Positions 1 through 8,658 of a DNA stretch of 64,000 nucleotides are shown one piece after another. The stretch covers positions 18,412-82,411 of the forward strand of contig CAKTWI010000008.1 in assembly GCA_934630815.1 (NCBI GenBank). Direction: 5' to 3'. A program made the translations under genes and the position numbers. The stretch is from an uncultured Senegalimassilia sp. GTDB lineage: Bacteria > Actinomycetota > Coriobacteriia > Coriobacteriales > Eggerthellaceae. The notes under the pieces were generated by a model. It was not told the DNA's origin. It ran no database searches and saw nothing but the letters and a program-made list of their open reading frames with translations. Position 1 is the stretch's first letter, and each line of letters starts with the position of its first letter.

Positions 1-933
1 GGTGTGCGGGGCATGGTCGGTGACGATGGCGTCGACGGTGCCGTCGACCACGCCGGCGATAAGGGCTTCAGCGTCGGAAGCCGTGCGCAGCGGCGGGTTG
101 ACCTTGAGCGCCGTGGAGTAATCGTCGCCGATGTTGTCCTCGGTAAGGAACAGGTGATGCGGGGTGACCTCACAGGTGACCGGCAGGCCCTCGGCCTTAG
201 CGGCACGGACCATGTCAAGGCCGCGAGCGGTGGAGATGTGCTGGATATGCAGCTTGCAGCCGGTCAGGCGGCACAGCGCGATATCGCGAGCGATCTGCAG
301 CTCCTCGCCTTCAGCCGGCCAGCCCAGAAGACCCAGGCGCGTGGAGGCGACGCCCTCGTTGACCTGACCGTCGCCAACCAGGTCCTCGTCCTGGCAGTGG
401 CTCATGACCACGCGGCCGAACTGGCTGGCGTAATCCATGACGCGGCGCATCATGCCGGCCGCCTGGATGCCGCGGCCGTCATCGGTGAACGCGACGGCGC
501 CGTGTGCGGCCATGTCGCCCATCTCGGAGAGCGTCTCGCCCTTCAGGCCCTGCGAGCAGGAGCCCGACACGTGCACGCGGCACTTGCCGGCCTGAGCGGC
601 GATGGATTTCACATACTCGACGGCGACGGCGTTGTCGACGACCGGGTTGGTGTTGGGCATGGCGCAAACCGCCGTGAAGCCGCCATGGGCTGCGGCGCGG
701 GTGCCGCTGGCGATGTCTTCCTTCTGCTCGAAACCCGGCTCGCGCAGATGCACATGCATGTCCACCAGGCCCGGGACGACGATCTTGCCAGCCAGGTCGC
801 GCTCGACGCCCTTCTCCAGGGTGAGACCCTGACCGACCTCGACGATCTTGCCGTCGCGGATGAGGATGTCGGCGGTTTCGTTCAGACCGACCTGCGGGTC
901 GATCACGTGCGCGTTCTTAAGCAGTAATGCCAT
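1..933 (-). CDS. pyrC: Dihydroorotase, partial (C-terminus beyond left edge)
   Basis: Third step of pyrimidine synthesis: cyclises N-carbamoyl-aspartate to dihydroorotate in the cytosol. Reading leftwards from an ATG at 933, the protein begins MALLLKNAHVIDPQVGLNET. It carries the metal-binding HVHLREPG motif (complement near 745-770) and reaches NPPLRT and the DHAPH metal motif just before the edge. 311 codons are present; the family is usually about 420-430 residues, so roughly a quarter is missing. A strong Shine-Dalgarno (GGGAG, 5 nt before the ATG) fixes the start, which overlaps the end of pyrB by 17 nt, so the genes are translationally coupled. The long open frame on the opposite strand is a GC-rich shadow. 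Confidence 0.95.
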   Translation of the reverse strand, partial: MALLLKNAHVIDPQVGLNETADILIRDGKIVEVGQGLTLEKGVERDLAGKIVVPGLVDMHVHLREPGFEQKEDIASGTRAAAHGGFTAVCAMPNTNPVVDNAVAVEYVKSIAAQAGKCRVHVSGSCSQGLKGETLSEMGDMAAHGAVAFTDDGRGIQAAGMMRRVMDYASQFGRVVMSHCQDEDLVGDGQVNEGVASTRLGLLGWPAEGEELQIARDIALCRLTGCKLHIQHISTARGLDMVRAAKAEGLPVTCEVTPHHLFLTEDNIGDDYSTALKVNPPLRTASDAEALIAGVVDGTVDAIVTDHAPHT

Positions 934-1861
934 CTTCGCTCCCTCCAAGCAGCAGGTACAGGGCGGCCATGCGGGTCAGGATGCCGGCATAGACCTGGTC
1001 AAGGATGACCGAACGCTCCGGGTGGTCGGCCATAAAGGAATCCAGCTCGACGCCACGGTTGATGGGGCCGGGATGGCAGACGATGCAGTCGGGGCGCATG
1101 AGCTTGTTGCGCTTCTCGCTGAGGCCGTAGAGCATGTTGTACTCGCGCAGGCTGGGGTACGGCGCGCCCTCGAGGCGCTCGCGCTGGATGCGCAGCATGT
1201 ACACGACGTCGAGCTCGGGGAGCACCTCGTCGATGTTGTGCGAGATGTGGTCGACGCCAAGCACCTCGGGACGTGCGGGCAGCAGCGTGGGCGGGGCGAT
1301 GGCGGTGACCTCGCAGCCCATGATCTTCAGAGCCGGGATGAGGCTGCCGCACACGCGGGAGTGCCCGATGTCGCCGACGACGCCGACCTTCAGGCCGTCG
1401 AGACGGCCCTTGGTCTGCCAGATGGTGTACAGGTCGAGCAGCGCCTGCGTGGGATGCTGATGCTTGCCGTCGCCTGCGTCGATGACGTGGACGCCGGACA
1501 CATCGGCGATCTTGCGCGGCACGCCGGCGTGCTTATCACGCACGACGATCATGTCGATCTTGTAGGAGCACAGCGTTTCCACCGTGTCCACCAGGCTCTC
1601 GCCCTTGACCGAGGAGGTGGAGCTGCCGCCGAAGTTCAGGCTTGCGGCGGACAGGCGCTTCTCGGCCATCTCGAAGCTCGAGCGCGTACGAGTGGACGGC
1701 TCGTTGAACATGTTGACCACGGTGAAGCCTTTGAGCGTGGGCACCTGCTTGATACGGCGCTCGTTGACCTCTTTGAACTTCACAGCCGTTTCAAGGATGG
1801 CCATGATGTCATCGGCGGAATACTCCTTGATGTCGATAAGATGCTTATGGTTGAAAGCCAT
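917..1861 (-). CDS. pyrB: Aspartate carbamoyltransferase catalytic subunit
   Basis: Joins carbamoyl phosphate and aspartate, the committed step of pyrimidine synthesis. The 314-residue length is normal. The carbamoyl-phosphate site NEPSTRTRSSFE lies near residue 55, the DAGDGKHQHPTQALLDL motif near 130, and HPGPINRG near 265. The start ATG has GGAGGTGA about 9 nt upstream. pyrR ends 3 nt before it and pyrC overlaps its end, giving the operon pyrR-pyrB-pyrC. No regulatory-subunit gene (pyrI) is next to it, as expected for bacteria with PyrR control. Confidence 0.97.
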   Translation of the reverse strand: MAFNHKHLIDIKEYSADDIMAILETAVKFKEVNERRIKQVPTLKGFTVVNMFNEPSTRTRSSFEMAEKRLSAASLNFGGSSTSSVKGESLVDTVETLCSYKIDMIVVRDKHAGVPRKIADVSGVHVIDAGDGKHQHPTQALLDLYTIWQTKGRLDGLKVGVVGDIGHSRVCGSLIPALKIMGCEVTAIAPPTLLPARPEVLGVDHISHNIDEVLPELDVVYMLRIQRERLEGAPYPSLREYNMLYGLSEKRNKLMRPDCIVCHPGPINRGVELDSFMADHPERSVILDQVYAGILTRMAALYLLLGGSEDGITA

Positions 1862-1864
1862 TCC

Positions 1865-2699
<835 letters not shown>

Positions 2700-2860
2700 C
2701 CCCGAATATCGAAAAACACAACCCTAGCGGTCGGTTTTTATGCAGCGATTGATCCGCAAGTTCATCCGAACGCTAAGGTTTCGTTCTCGGACTCAGCCGA
2801 ACACGTCCGGATAACCCGAGAACCACATTCAGAAGATGAGGGCCGAAAGAAGGTGACAAC

Positions 2861-2941
2861 GAGCAGGGGACGGAGGTGCGTTCGCCAGTCAATCACCGCG
2901 CCTTTAGCAACGCGGCGCGAACACACCTCCGTCCCCTGTTC
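2861..2941. repeat. REP-like imperfect palindrome (25-bp arms)
   Basis: Arms 2861-2885 and 2917-2941 are inverted copies with 2 mismatches in 25; the core is CAGGGGACGGAGGTG. They are separated by 31 bp. No T tract follows either arm, so it is not an obvious terminator. It lies in the gap between the pyr leader and the glycosyltransferase. GGGGACGG-type palindromes resemble REP elements moved by IS200-like (RAYT) transposases, but no transposase is nearby. Confidence 0.6.
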
Positions 2942-2995
2942 GGGTTCCGTTCACGTCCGCATTCCTCCCACGCACTTATGCGATACGCATCAACG

Positions 2996-4267
2996 CTAGC
3001 CTACCAGCGCCGCCATGCGGGCGGCCAGCGAATCCCACGACACGGCGGTGGCGTCGAACCCCGTACCCTCCAAGGGCTGCGCCGCGGCCGCTTGAAGCTG
3101 TTCGAGCAGCGCATCGGAAAGACGCTGCTCAAAGGCCGGCAGATCCTCGGGCACGGGCACGTCGACGCCCTGGATACGCGGCGGCTCCACGAACGAGACG
3201 GGGGCATCGGGGAGGCACGCGTCGAGCCAAGGCTTGACGCCGGGCAGGCTCGTGACCACCGCACGGCACCCGCTTGCAAGCGCCTCCACCGTGACGAGCG
3301 GCAGTCCCTCGAAAAACGAGGGCAGGACGAAAACGTGGCTTCGGTTATAGGAAAGCACCAGGTCGTCTTGCGAGACGCGCCCGCCGAACACCACCGGGAA
3401 ACGACAGCGGCCGGCCAGCTCGACGATGCGATCGAATTGCGCCTGGTCGCTGTAACCGCCGACCAGGCATAGCTCCACGGCTTCCGGTTCGAGGGGAAGC
3501 AGGTCTATAGCACGTATGAGGCTTTCCACGCCCTTGGCGCGGCAGATTTTGCCCACGTACAGCACGCGCAACGGGCAGGCGGCGCGCAGACCGCCACGAG
3601 GGGCGAACTCCTGGGCGTTGTAGCCGGTGCCCACGACGCGGATGCGATCGGCCGGCAGGTCGAACAGCTCGGCGATCTCAGCCTTCTGCGCCTCGTGCAG
3701 CGCCATCACCCCATCGAGCGAGTGGACGGCAGCCGTGATGCGGTCCTTCTCCAAGTCATGGTTGTGCAGCTGGCGAAGGTCAGTGGAATGGCAAACCGCC
3801 CAGATCGGGCACGGGCGCTCCTTCTGACCCGCCGCTTCCCCATTCGCGTCCGGTAACCGATTTTCACCGGCTAACTCATCGAGCACGTCGCACGCAGTCG
3901 AGCACGCCAAATACAAGTGATGGCAGATGATCGCATCGGGGCCGAAGTCGAGCATCGCCTGGCGGATACGCTGCCCGAACACGTTACGGAAAGCCTGGAC
4001 CATCTCAGGCGTCATATCGCGGTATCGCGTGGCCTCGTAAGGCATGACGTCGCTCATGCCGCACACGGGAAACGGCAGCTCGGGGGTGCGGAAGCGCACC
4101 GGAAGGAACTCGACGCCGGGGGCAAGCTGCGGAGAGTCATCTTTATCGATGCCGGCGATGACTGCCACCTGATGCCCGGAAGCGGCCATGGAGGCGACCG
4201 TTTCCGCCAGGTACACGCCGCTGCCGGTGCTATCGGGCTTTTGAGCGGAGATGCAAAGGATGCGCAT
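2996..4267 (-). CDS. Glycosyltransferase, family 4-like
   Basis: A 423-residue GT-B fold glycosyltransferase. The N-terminus MRILCISAQKPDSTGSGVYL is a Rossmann-like acceptor domain. The C-terminal half has RVLYVGKICRAKGVESLIRA (near residue 230), the sugar-nucleotide site PSFFEGLPLVTVEALASG (about 325-342) and the EGLPLVTVEAL E-x7-E pattern. Substrate cannot be read from sequence. A good ribosome site (AAAGGA, 5 nt) precedes the ATG. It lies 54 nt downstream of the selenium-associated cysteine desulfurase and reads the same way, so it may be co-transcribed with the selenium genes. A role in selenosugar or selenium-linked chemistry is speculation; a cell-envelope role is equally possible. Confidence 0.85.
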   Translation of the reverse strand: MRILCISAQKPDSTGSGVYLAETVASMAASGHQVAVIAGIDKDDSPQLAPGVEFLPVRFRTPELPFPVCGMSDVMPYEATRYRDMTPEMVQAFRNVFGQRIRQAMLDFGPDAIICHHLYLACSTACDVLDELAGENRLPDANGEAAGQKERPCPIWAVCHSTDLRQLHNHDLEKDRITAAVHSLDGVMALHEAQKAEIAELFDLPADRIRVVGTGYNAQEFAPRGGLRAACPLRVLYVGKICRAKGVESLIRAIDLLPLEPEAVELCLVGGYSDQAQFDRIVELAGRCRFPVVFGGRVSQDDLVLSYNRSHVFVLPSFFEGLPLVTVEALASGCRAVVTSLPGVKPWLDACLPDAPVSFVEPPRIQGVDVPVPEDLPAFEQRLSDALLEQLQAAAAQPLEGTGFDATAVSWDSLAARMAALVG

Positions 4268-4321
4268 GAAGGTCCTTTCGGAATCTGGAGAGCGTTAGGT
4301 TCGGGAGCGTCGCGGGAGACG

Positions 4322-5455
4322 CTACGAGCAGGCGATATCACGCAACGCGCTCAAGGCGTCGTCGCAATCCCGCTGCGAGTTCATGGCGCCGAAGCTGAAG
4401 CGCACAACGCCCTGCTGCTGCGTACCGAGCGCCGCGTGCATGAGCGGGGCGCAGTGCGCGCCCGGGCGGACGCACACGCCCCATCCCTGCGCCAGCCGAT
4501 CGGCAATCTCGCTGGAATCGGCATCGCCTACGTTGACGGCGACGATGCCGCAGCGCCGCCCGGAGCCGCCGCCCAGGACCTTCACGCCGTCAATATCGCT
4601 GACTCCTTCCAGGAAACGCGTCACCAACCCTTCGATATACGCTTGCACATCCGCCACCCCGCGCTCCGCAAGCCAGCAGCACCCCGCCGCAAGTCCCGCC
4701 AAGCCGTGTGCGTTGGCCGTTCCGGCCTCGAGCGCCTCGGGCATGAAACGCGGATGTCGCTCGTCGAAGCTGTGCACGCCCGAACCGCCTTCCACAAGCG
4801 GGGTGATATCAAGGCCCGGGCGCACGCACAGCCCGCCGGTGCCCTGCGGCCCGTACAGGCTTTTATGTCCGGTGAAGCACACGACGTCGGCGCCGATGCC
4901 CGATGCCGAGAACGCCCATGCGCCGGCCGTCTGCGCCGCGTCGAGGACGAACAGCGCGCCGGCCTTATGGGCGGAGGCGGCCATGCGCTCGATGTCGTAC
5001 ACATCGCCGGTCACGTTGGAGGCATGCGTGACCACGACCAGACTGGCGTCGACAAGCGCTCGCTCGTAGGATTCCCAGTCAAGCGAACCATCGGGCAGGA
5101 TGGCAGCGACGCGCACCTGACAGCCGCGCTCATCGCGCGCGCGGTTGAGCGGGCGAAGCACGGAGTTGTGCGAAGCGGCCGTGGTAACCGCGATGCCGCC
5201 CGCAGGCAACAGCCCTTCGATGGCGATGTTGAGAGCCATGGTAGCGTTCAAGGCGAACGAAACGCTGCCGACGCCCCAAGCGTCGAGCAGGTCGGAAACC
5301 GCCTGTCGCGCTTCGAACACCGCCATGCTCGCATCGAGCGCCGCCTGGTGCGAACCGCGCCCAGGCCCGCCGAACGACGTCATAGCGCCGCACACCGCAT
5401 CGATGACGGCCTGGGGCTTGTGCATGGTGGTAGCCGCATTGTCCAGATAGATCAT
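4322..5455 (-). CDS. Cysteine desulfurase-like aminotransferase (class V), selenium-associated type
   Basis: PLP enzyme of the NifS/CsdA fold. In this family a cysteine (or selenocysteine) gives up S or Se to an enzyme-bound persulfide/perselenide. Its 377 residues begin MIYLDNAATT. The PLP lysine lies in FTGHKSLYGPQGTGGL near residue 200 and the active-site cysteine in VRPGAHCAPLMH near 337. A short class-V subfamily of this kind is known to co-occur with selD, yedF and DUF3343 genes, and all three are within 5 kb. I infer selenium or sulfur mobilisation for SelD or for the YedF/DUF3343 carriers. The start has only a weak ribosome site. Confidence 0.85.
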   Translation of the reverse strand: MIYLDNAATTMHKPQAVIDAVCGAMTSFGGPGRGSHQAALDASMAVFEARQAVSDLLDAWGVGSVSFALNATMALNIAIEGLLPAGGIAVTTAASHNSVLRPLNRARDERGCQVRVAAILPDGSLDWESYERALVDASLVVVTHASNVTGDVYDIERMAASAHKAGALFVLDAAQTAGAWAFSASGIGADVVCFTGHKSLYGPQGTGGLCVRPGLDITPLVEGGSGVHSFDERHPRFMPEALEAGTANAHGLAGLAAGCCWLAERGVADVQAYIEGLVTRFLEGVSDIDGVKVLGGGSGRRCGIVAVNVGDADSSEIADRLAQGWGVCVRPGAHCAPLMHAALGTQQQGVVRFSFGAMNSQRDCDDALSALRDIACS

Positions 5456-5631
5456 GGTTTGTGCCCTATCGATCGAAAGAGATAACGGTTACCGGATTTC
5501 ACCGGCATCCTGAGAGCGTCCCGCAAATAGACGGAGACGACGACTGCGCCCGCGAAACGCGCAAGTCAAACCGCAAGGCGAAAGCCGCGCAGGCGATCCG
5601 CGAACAGAAACGTCGACATCGCCGCGAAACG

Positions 5632-6399
5632 CTACGCTTCGCCATCCATCTCGACGGCGATGATAGCCGCTCCCAACGCCCCTGCGAAACGTGCGTCGGG
5701 GCAAGAACCCACCGGCGCGCCCAACTCAGCCTCCAAGCGTGCGCGAACGTAATCGTTTTCGCACAAGCCGCCCGTAAGGTGATACCGCGTTGCGGGAACC
5801 TGCCCCACCAGCGTGCATACGCGCGCCACGACCGAGTCGATGACGCCACGTGCGATGTTCTCACGCGGCTCGCCCTTTCCCACCAAGGAGATGACCTCGG
5901 ATTCCGCGAACACCGTGCACATGTTGGAGATAACGGTAGGCTGTCCTGCCGCCGCCAAGCGGGCAAGCTCGGCTTGGCTTACGCCCAATCGGTCGGCCAT
6001 GATCTCCAAGAAGCGCCCGGTTCCCGCGGAGCATTTGTCGTTCATGACGAACTTGCGCACCTTGCCGCCGGCAAGGCCGATGGCCTTGGTGTCCTGCCCG
6101 CCGATATCGATGACGGTGCCGTCTTCGCCGAAGAGCGCCGCCGCGCCGCGAGCGTGGCAGGTGATCTCGGTGACCACCTTGTTGGCATACGGCACGGCCA
6201 CGCGGCCGTAGCCCGTGGCGACCACCGGCATCTCGCCCACTTCGAAGCCCTCGCAGGAAAGCGCACGGCGCACCTGCTCGGCAACTTCCACACTGGAGAA
6301 CCCGGTAGGGATGACCAGCTTGAAGGCGATAGCGCCGGAAGGGTCCGCGACGACGGCCTTCGTAGCCGTCGATCCGATATCGATGCCGATACCCGCCAT
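5632..6399 (-). CDS. Acyl-CoA dehydratase activase / double-cubane protein reductase (ASKHA ATPase)
   Basis: ATP-hydrolysing iron-sulfur activator that drives a single low-potential electron into a HgdB/DCCP-type partner. The 255 residues show the ASKHA phosphate loop GIDIGSTATKAVV at the N-terminus and VIDIGGQDTKAIGL near residue 98. Two cysteines, in MNDKCSAGTGRF and SNMCTVFAESEVISL, bind one [4Fe-4S] cluster across the dimer. The ATG (MAGIGID) has AAGGAG 8 nt upstream. The obvious partner is the DCCP/HgdB-like protein at 8659-9837. It is divergent from selD, with about 145 bp between them. Confidence 0.93.
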   Translation of the reverse strand: MAGIGIDIGSTATKAVVADPSGAIAFKLVIPTGFSSVEVAEQVRRALSCEGFEVGEMPVVATGYGRVAVPYANKVVTEITCHARGAAALFGEDGTVIDIGGQDTKAIGLAGGKVRKFVMNDKCSAGTGRFLEIMADRLGVSQAELARLAAAGQPTVISNMCTVFAESEVISLVGKGEPRENIARGVIDSVVARVCTLVGQVPATRYHLTGGLCENDYVRARLEAELGAPVGSCPDARFAGALGAAIIAVEMDGEA

Positions 6400-6544
6400 G
6401 TACGTAGCTCCTTGTCTTGGGTTTCGGGCCCATGAGGCTCCGCCGTTGTCGCGCTGAGGCTTTGATGCAAAACCATGCATACCATCTTGCGACTATACTA
6501 TACTGGCAATGATACCAACCCGACCCCATAAGAAAGGACCGCGC

Positions 6545-7636
6545 ATGAGCACGGACGACCCTGCGAACGGCGCAATGTGCGACGGTGATCGCATACGCCT
6601 GACCACGCTCACCGACAAAGGCGGTTGAGCGGCGAAATGGGGTCCGGGAGACCTCTCCGAGATTTTACGCGACATCGCGCCGGCCGTGCCCGACCCGAAC
6701 CTGCTGCTAGGCTTCGACACCGCAGACGACGCCGCGGTTTGGCAGGTGGACAAGGACAACGCCGCTGTGCTGACGCTCGATTTCTTCACCCCTGTAGTGG
6801 ACGATCCGTACGAGTTCGGCGCCGTTGCCGCGGCCAACGCCCTGTCCGACGTGTTCGCCATGGGCGGAAGGCCCGTCACCGCGCTCAACATCCTGGCCTT
6901 CCCCAGCTGCATGGGCACCGAAGTGGTGGGAGACGTGCTGCGTGGCGGCGCGGACAAGGTGCGCGAAGCCGGGGCGTTCGTGGTGGGCGGCCACTCCATC
7001 GAGGACGACGAGCCCAAGTACGGCCTTTCCGTATTTGGCCTGGTGCACCCCGAGCGCATGGTGCGAAACGGCGGGGCGCAGCCAGGAGATGCGCTGTACT
7101 ACACGAAAACGCTCGGCACGGGCATCATGAACGCCGCGCTGCGGGCGAAGCTGCGCACCGACGAGGACTTGCGCCCGGTCATCGACGGCATGATGGAGCT
7201 CAACCGCGCGGCAGCCGAGGCCATGCTGGAATGCGATGTGCACGCATGCACCGACGTCACCGGCTTCGGCCTTGCCGGGCATCTGCATGAGATGCTCGAA
7301 GCGTCGGGGTGCGCAGCGCGCCTGGACTGGGACGCTTTGCCGCTGTTCGACGGCGTGTACGAGCTTTCGTGCGATTATTGCCGCCCCGGCAAGACGTTCG
7401 GCATCATCGACTGGGCAAGCGCGTTCGTGGAACAAGGCGACATCGACGATTTCGAGTTCGACGACCGTATGGGCGTGCTATGCGACCCGCAAACCTCCGG
7501 CGGTCTGCTCGTGGCCATCCCGCCCGAGAATGCAAGCCTTTTCGAGGCGGAATGCGAGCAGCGGCAAGGGCGCAAACCCTCCCGAATCGGAACGTTTGAA
7601 GCCGGTCCGGCGGGTAAGATCTTCGTGGACTGGTAA
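6545..7636 (+). CDS. selD: Selenophosphate synthase containing selenocysteine (in-frame UGA)
   Basis: Makes selenophosphate from selenide and ATP. The frame opens at ATG 6545 (AAAGGA 6 nt upstream) and runs 27 codons to a TGA at 6626-6628, then continues in the same frame to TAA at 7634-7636. Reading TGA as Sec gives LTDKGG-Sec-AAKWGPGDL, which is the SelD catalytic motif (Sec/Cys followed by the catalytic Lys): Sec28 and Lys31. The full length of 363 residues is normal. The AIR-synthase-fold motifs GFDTADDAAVW, NALSDVFAMGG and VVGGHSIED follow. A caller that reads TGA as stop would start at 6686 and lose the active site. Selenocysteine genes are present next door. Confidence 0.95.
6626..6655 (+). 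promoter_or_regulatory. Sec UGA codon with candidate bacterial SECIS hairpin
   Basis: The UGA is at 6626-6628. Just downstream, GGGGTC (6639-6644), loop CGGGA (6645-6649) and GACCTC (6650-6655) form a 6-bp stem-loop whose G-containing loop starts 17 nt after the UGA. That is the spacing expected for a bacterial SECIS read by SelB. The stem was found by eye; folding and comparison with relatives would test it. Confidence 0.6.
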
Positions 7637-7707
7637 ACGGGAAGGCTCACGCCCCGCAGCGCCCCAGCCAAACCGACGCCGCACGTGACCGCAACAAGCC
7701 ATCCGCA

Positions 7708-7749
7708 AAACGTAAGGGGAGCCGTCAAACGACGGCTCCCCTTACGTTT
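7708..7749. terminator. Bidirectional terminator between selD and the DUF3343 operon
   Basis: A perfect 19-bp stem (7708-7726 with 7731-7749) with loop AAAC. It lies 71 nt after the selD stop and touches the stop codon of the opposing DUF3343 gene. A-rich and T-rich ends let it serve both converging transcripts. Confidence 0.85.
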
Positions 7750-8005
7750 AATACAAATCCACTTCGGTGATGGCTTCGAAGGCAAGCCCTCGCTGCCCAA
7801 GCGCTTGCTCGAGCGCTTCGCGCTGCTCGACCGGAACGCTCCAAGCAAGGCCGCACCCCGCCGAGATCTCGGAAGGCACCGGGATGACGCGCCCCGGCAG
7901 GACGCCTCCTGCCGCAGCAGCCTGCACGGCCATCGCATCGGCCGTGCTATGGAAGGTCACCACCGCATGCGGCGTTTTGCATCGCTGCATCGCACATACC
8001 GCCAA
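7748..8005 (-). CDS. DUF3343 protein, putative Se/S carrier
   Basis: A small 85-residue protein with the DUF3343 hallmarks: an N-terminal TFHSTADAMAVQAAA region, VIPVPSEISAGCGLAWSVP with the conserved cysteine near residue 51, and a C-terminal acidic tail. This family is described as a selenium/sulfur carrier-like protein found beside selD and yedF. As written it starts at TTG 8005, 2 nt after the yedF stop. An ATG five codons in (7990) is an alternative; neither has a strong ribosome site, so it is probably translated by coupling to yedF. Confidence 0.85.
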   Translation of the reverse strand: MAVCAMQRCKTPHAVVTFHSTADAMAVQAAAAGGVLPGRVIPVPSEISAGCGLAWSVPVEQREALEQALGQRGLAFEAITEVDLY

Positions 8006-8007
8006 GG

Positions 8008-8607
8008 CTAAGGACGCACGACGACGCCGGCCTCAAGCTGCTTCTGGACGATGACGTACATGTTCGTCACCTCGCCCACCGCAAGCTTGTCGGCGATGCC
8101 GAAATGGTTGAGGCAGGTTCCGCAGCTGAAGATTTCCACGCCTGCTTCGGCCAGCTTTTTCAGATCGTCGAGCACGGGGCTGCCCTCGACGGTCAGATGC
8201 ACGCCGCCGTTGTAGGCCAGGATAGCCGCCGGCAGCTCGTCTTGCTGGGTGAGCGCGAACACGAACGCCTTCATGAGCGTGGCGCCCAGCTCATCGTCGT
8301 CTGCGCCCATGAACTCGCTGGACAGCACGACCACCTTGCTGCCCGCCGGCACGAGCGGCTGGCATTCCTCGCATACCTCGGCGGCAGCTTGAGCGCCCTT
8401 CGTGAAGGTCACGGCGAACTCGGCTTCGCCGCGCTCCTCGGAGACAGTTTCGACCTTGAGCGACTTACCAAGGTTTTCCAGGTTGTGCATGGCCGTCTTG
8501 TTGTCCACCACCACCTCAAGGACGCCCTCGCCCATGCCGGCAAGGGCCTTCTTCGCGTTCACCACGGGCAACGGGCACGCCTGCCCCTTGCAATCGAGCT
8601 TCTCCAT
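8008..8607 (-). CDS. yedF: Selenium-associated sulfurtransferase-like protein YedF
   Basis: A two-part protein of 199 residues. Residues 1-70 are a TusA/SirA-like domain (LDCKGQACPLPVVNAKKAL, with the CPxP cysteine). The C-terminal half is a DsrE-like domain (VVVLSSEFMGADDDELG, then FSCGTCLNHFGI). This long YedF form is known to co-occur with SelD and is thought to carry selenium or sulfur. The start MEKLDC is set by AAAGGAG 6 nt upstream. It sits between the DCCP-like gene and DUF3343 in one apparent operon. Confidence 0.93.
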   Translation of the reverse strand: MEKLDCKGQACPLPVVNAKKALAGMGEGVLEVVVDNKTAMHNLENLGKSLKVETVSEERGEAEFAVTFTKGAQAAAEVCEECQPLVPAGSKVVVLSSEFMGADDDELGATLMKAFVFALTQQDELPAAILAYNGGVHLTVEGSPVLDDLKKLAEAGVEIFSCGTCLNHFGIADKLAVGEVTNMYVIVQKQLEAGVVVRP

Positions 8608-8658
8608 GAGCATCTCCTTTCCGCGGCGTTTTGCGCCGCACTTGCGCAAATCTTCCCG

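Noticed and set aside
6626-6628. selD as a pseudogene with a nonsense mutation
   Set aside because: The stop is UGA, sits exactly at the Cys/Sec catalytic position and has selA, selB and selC beside it.
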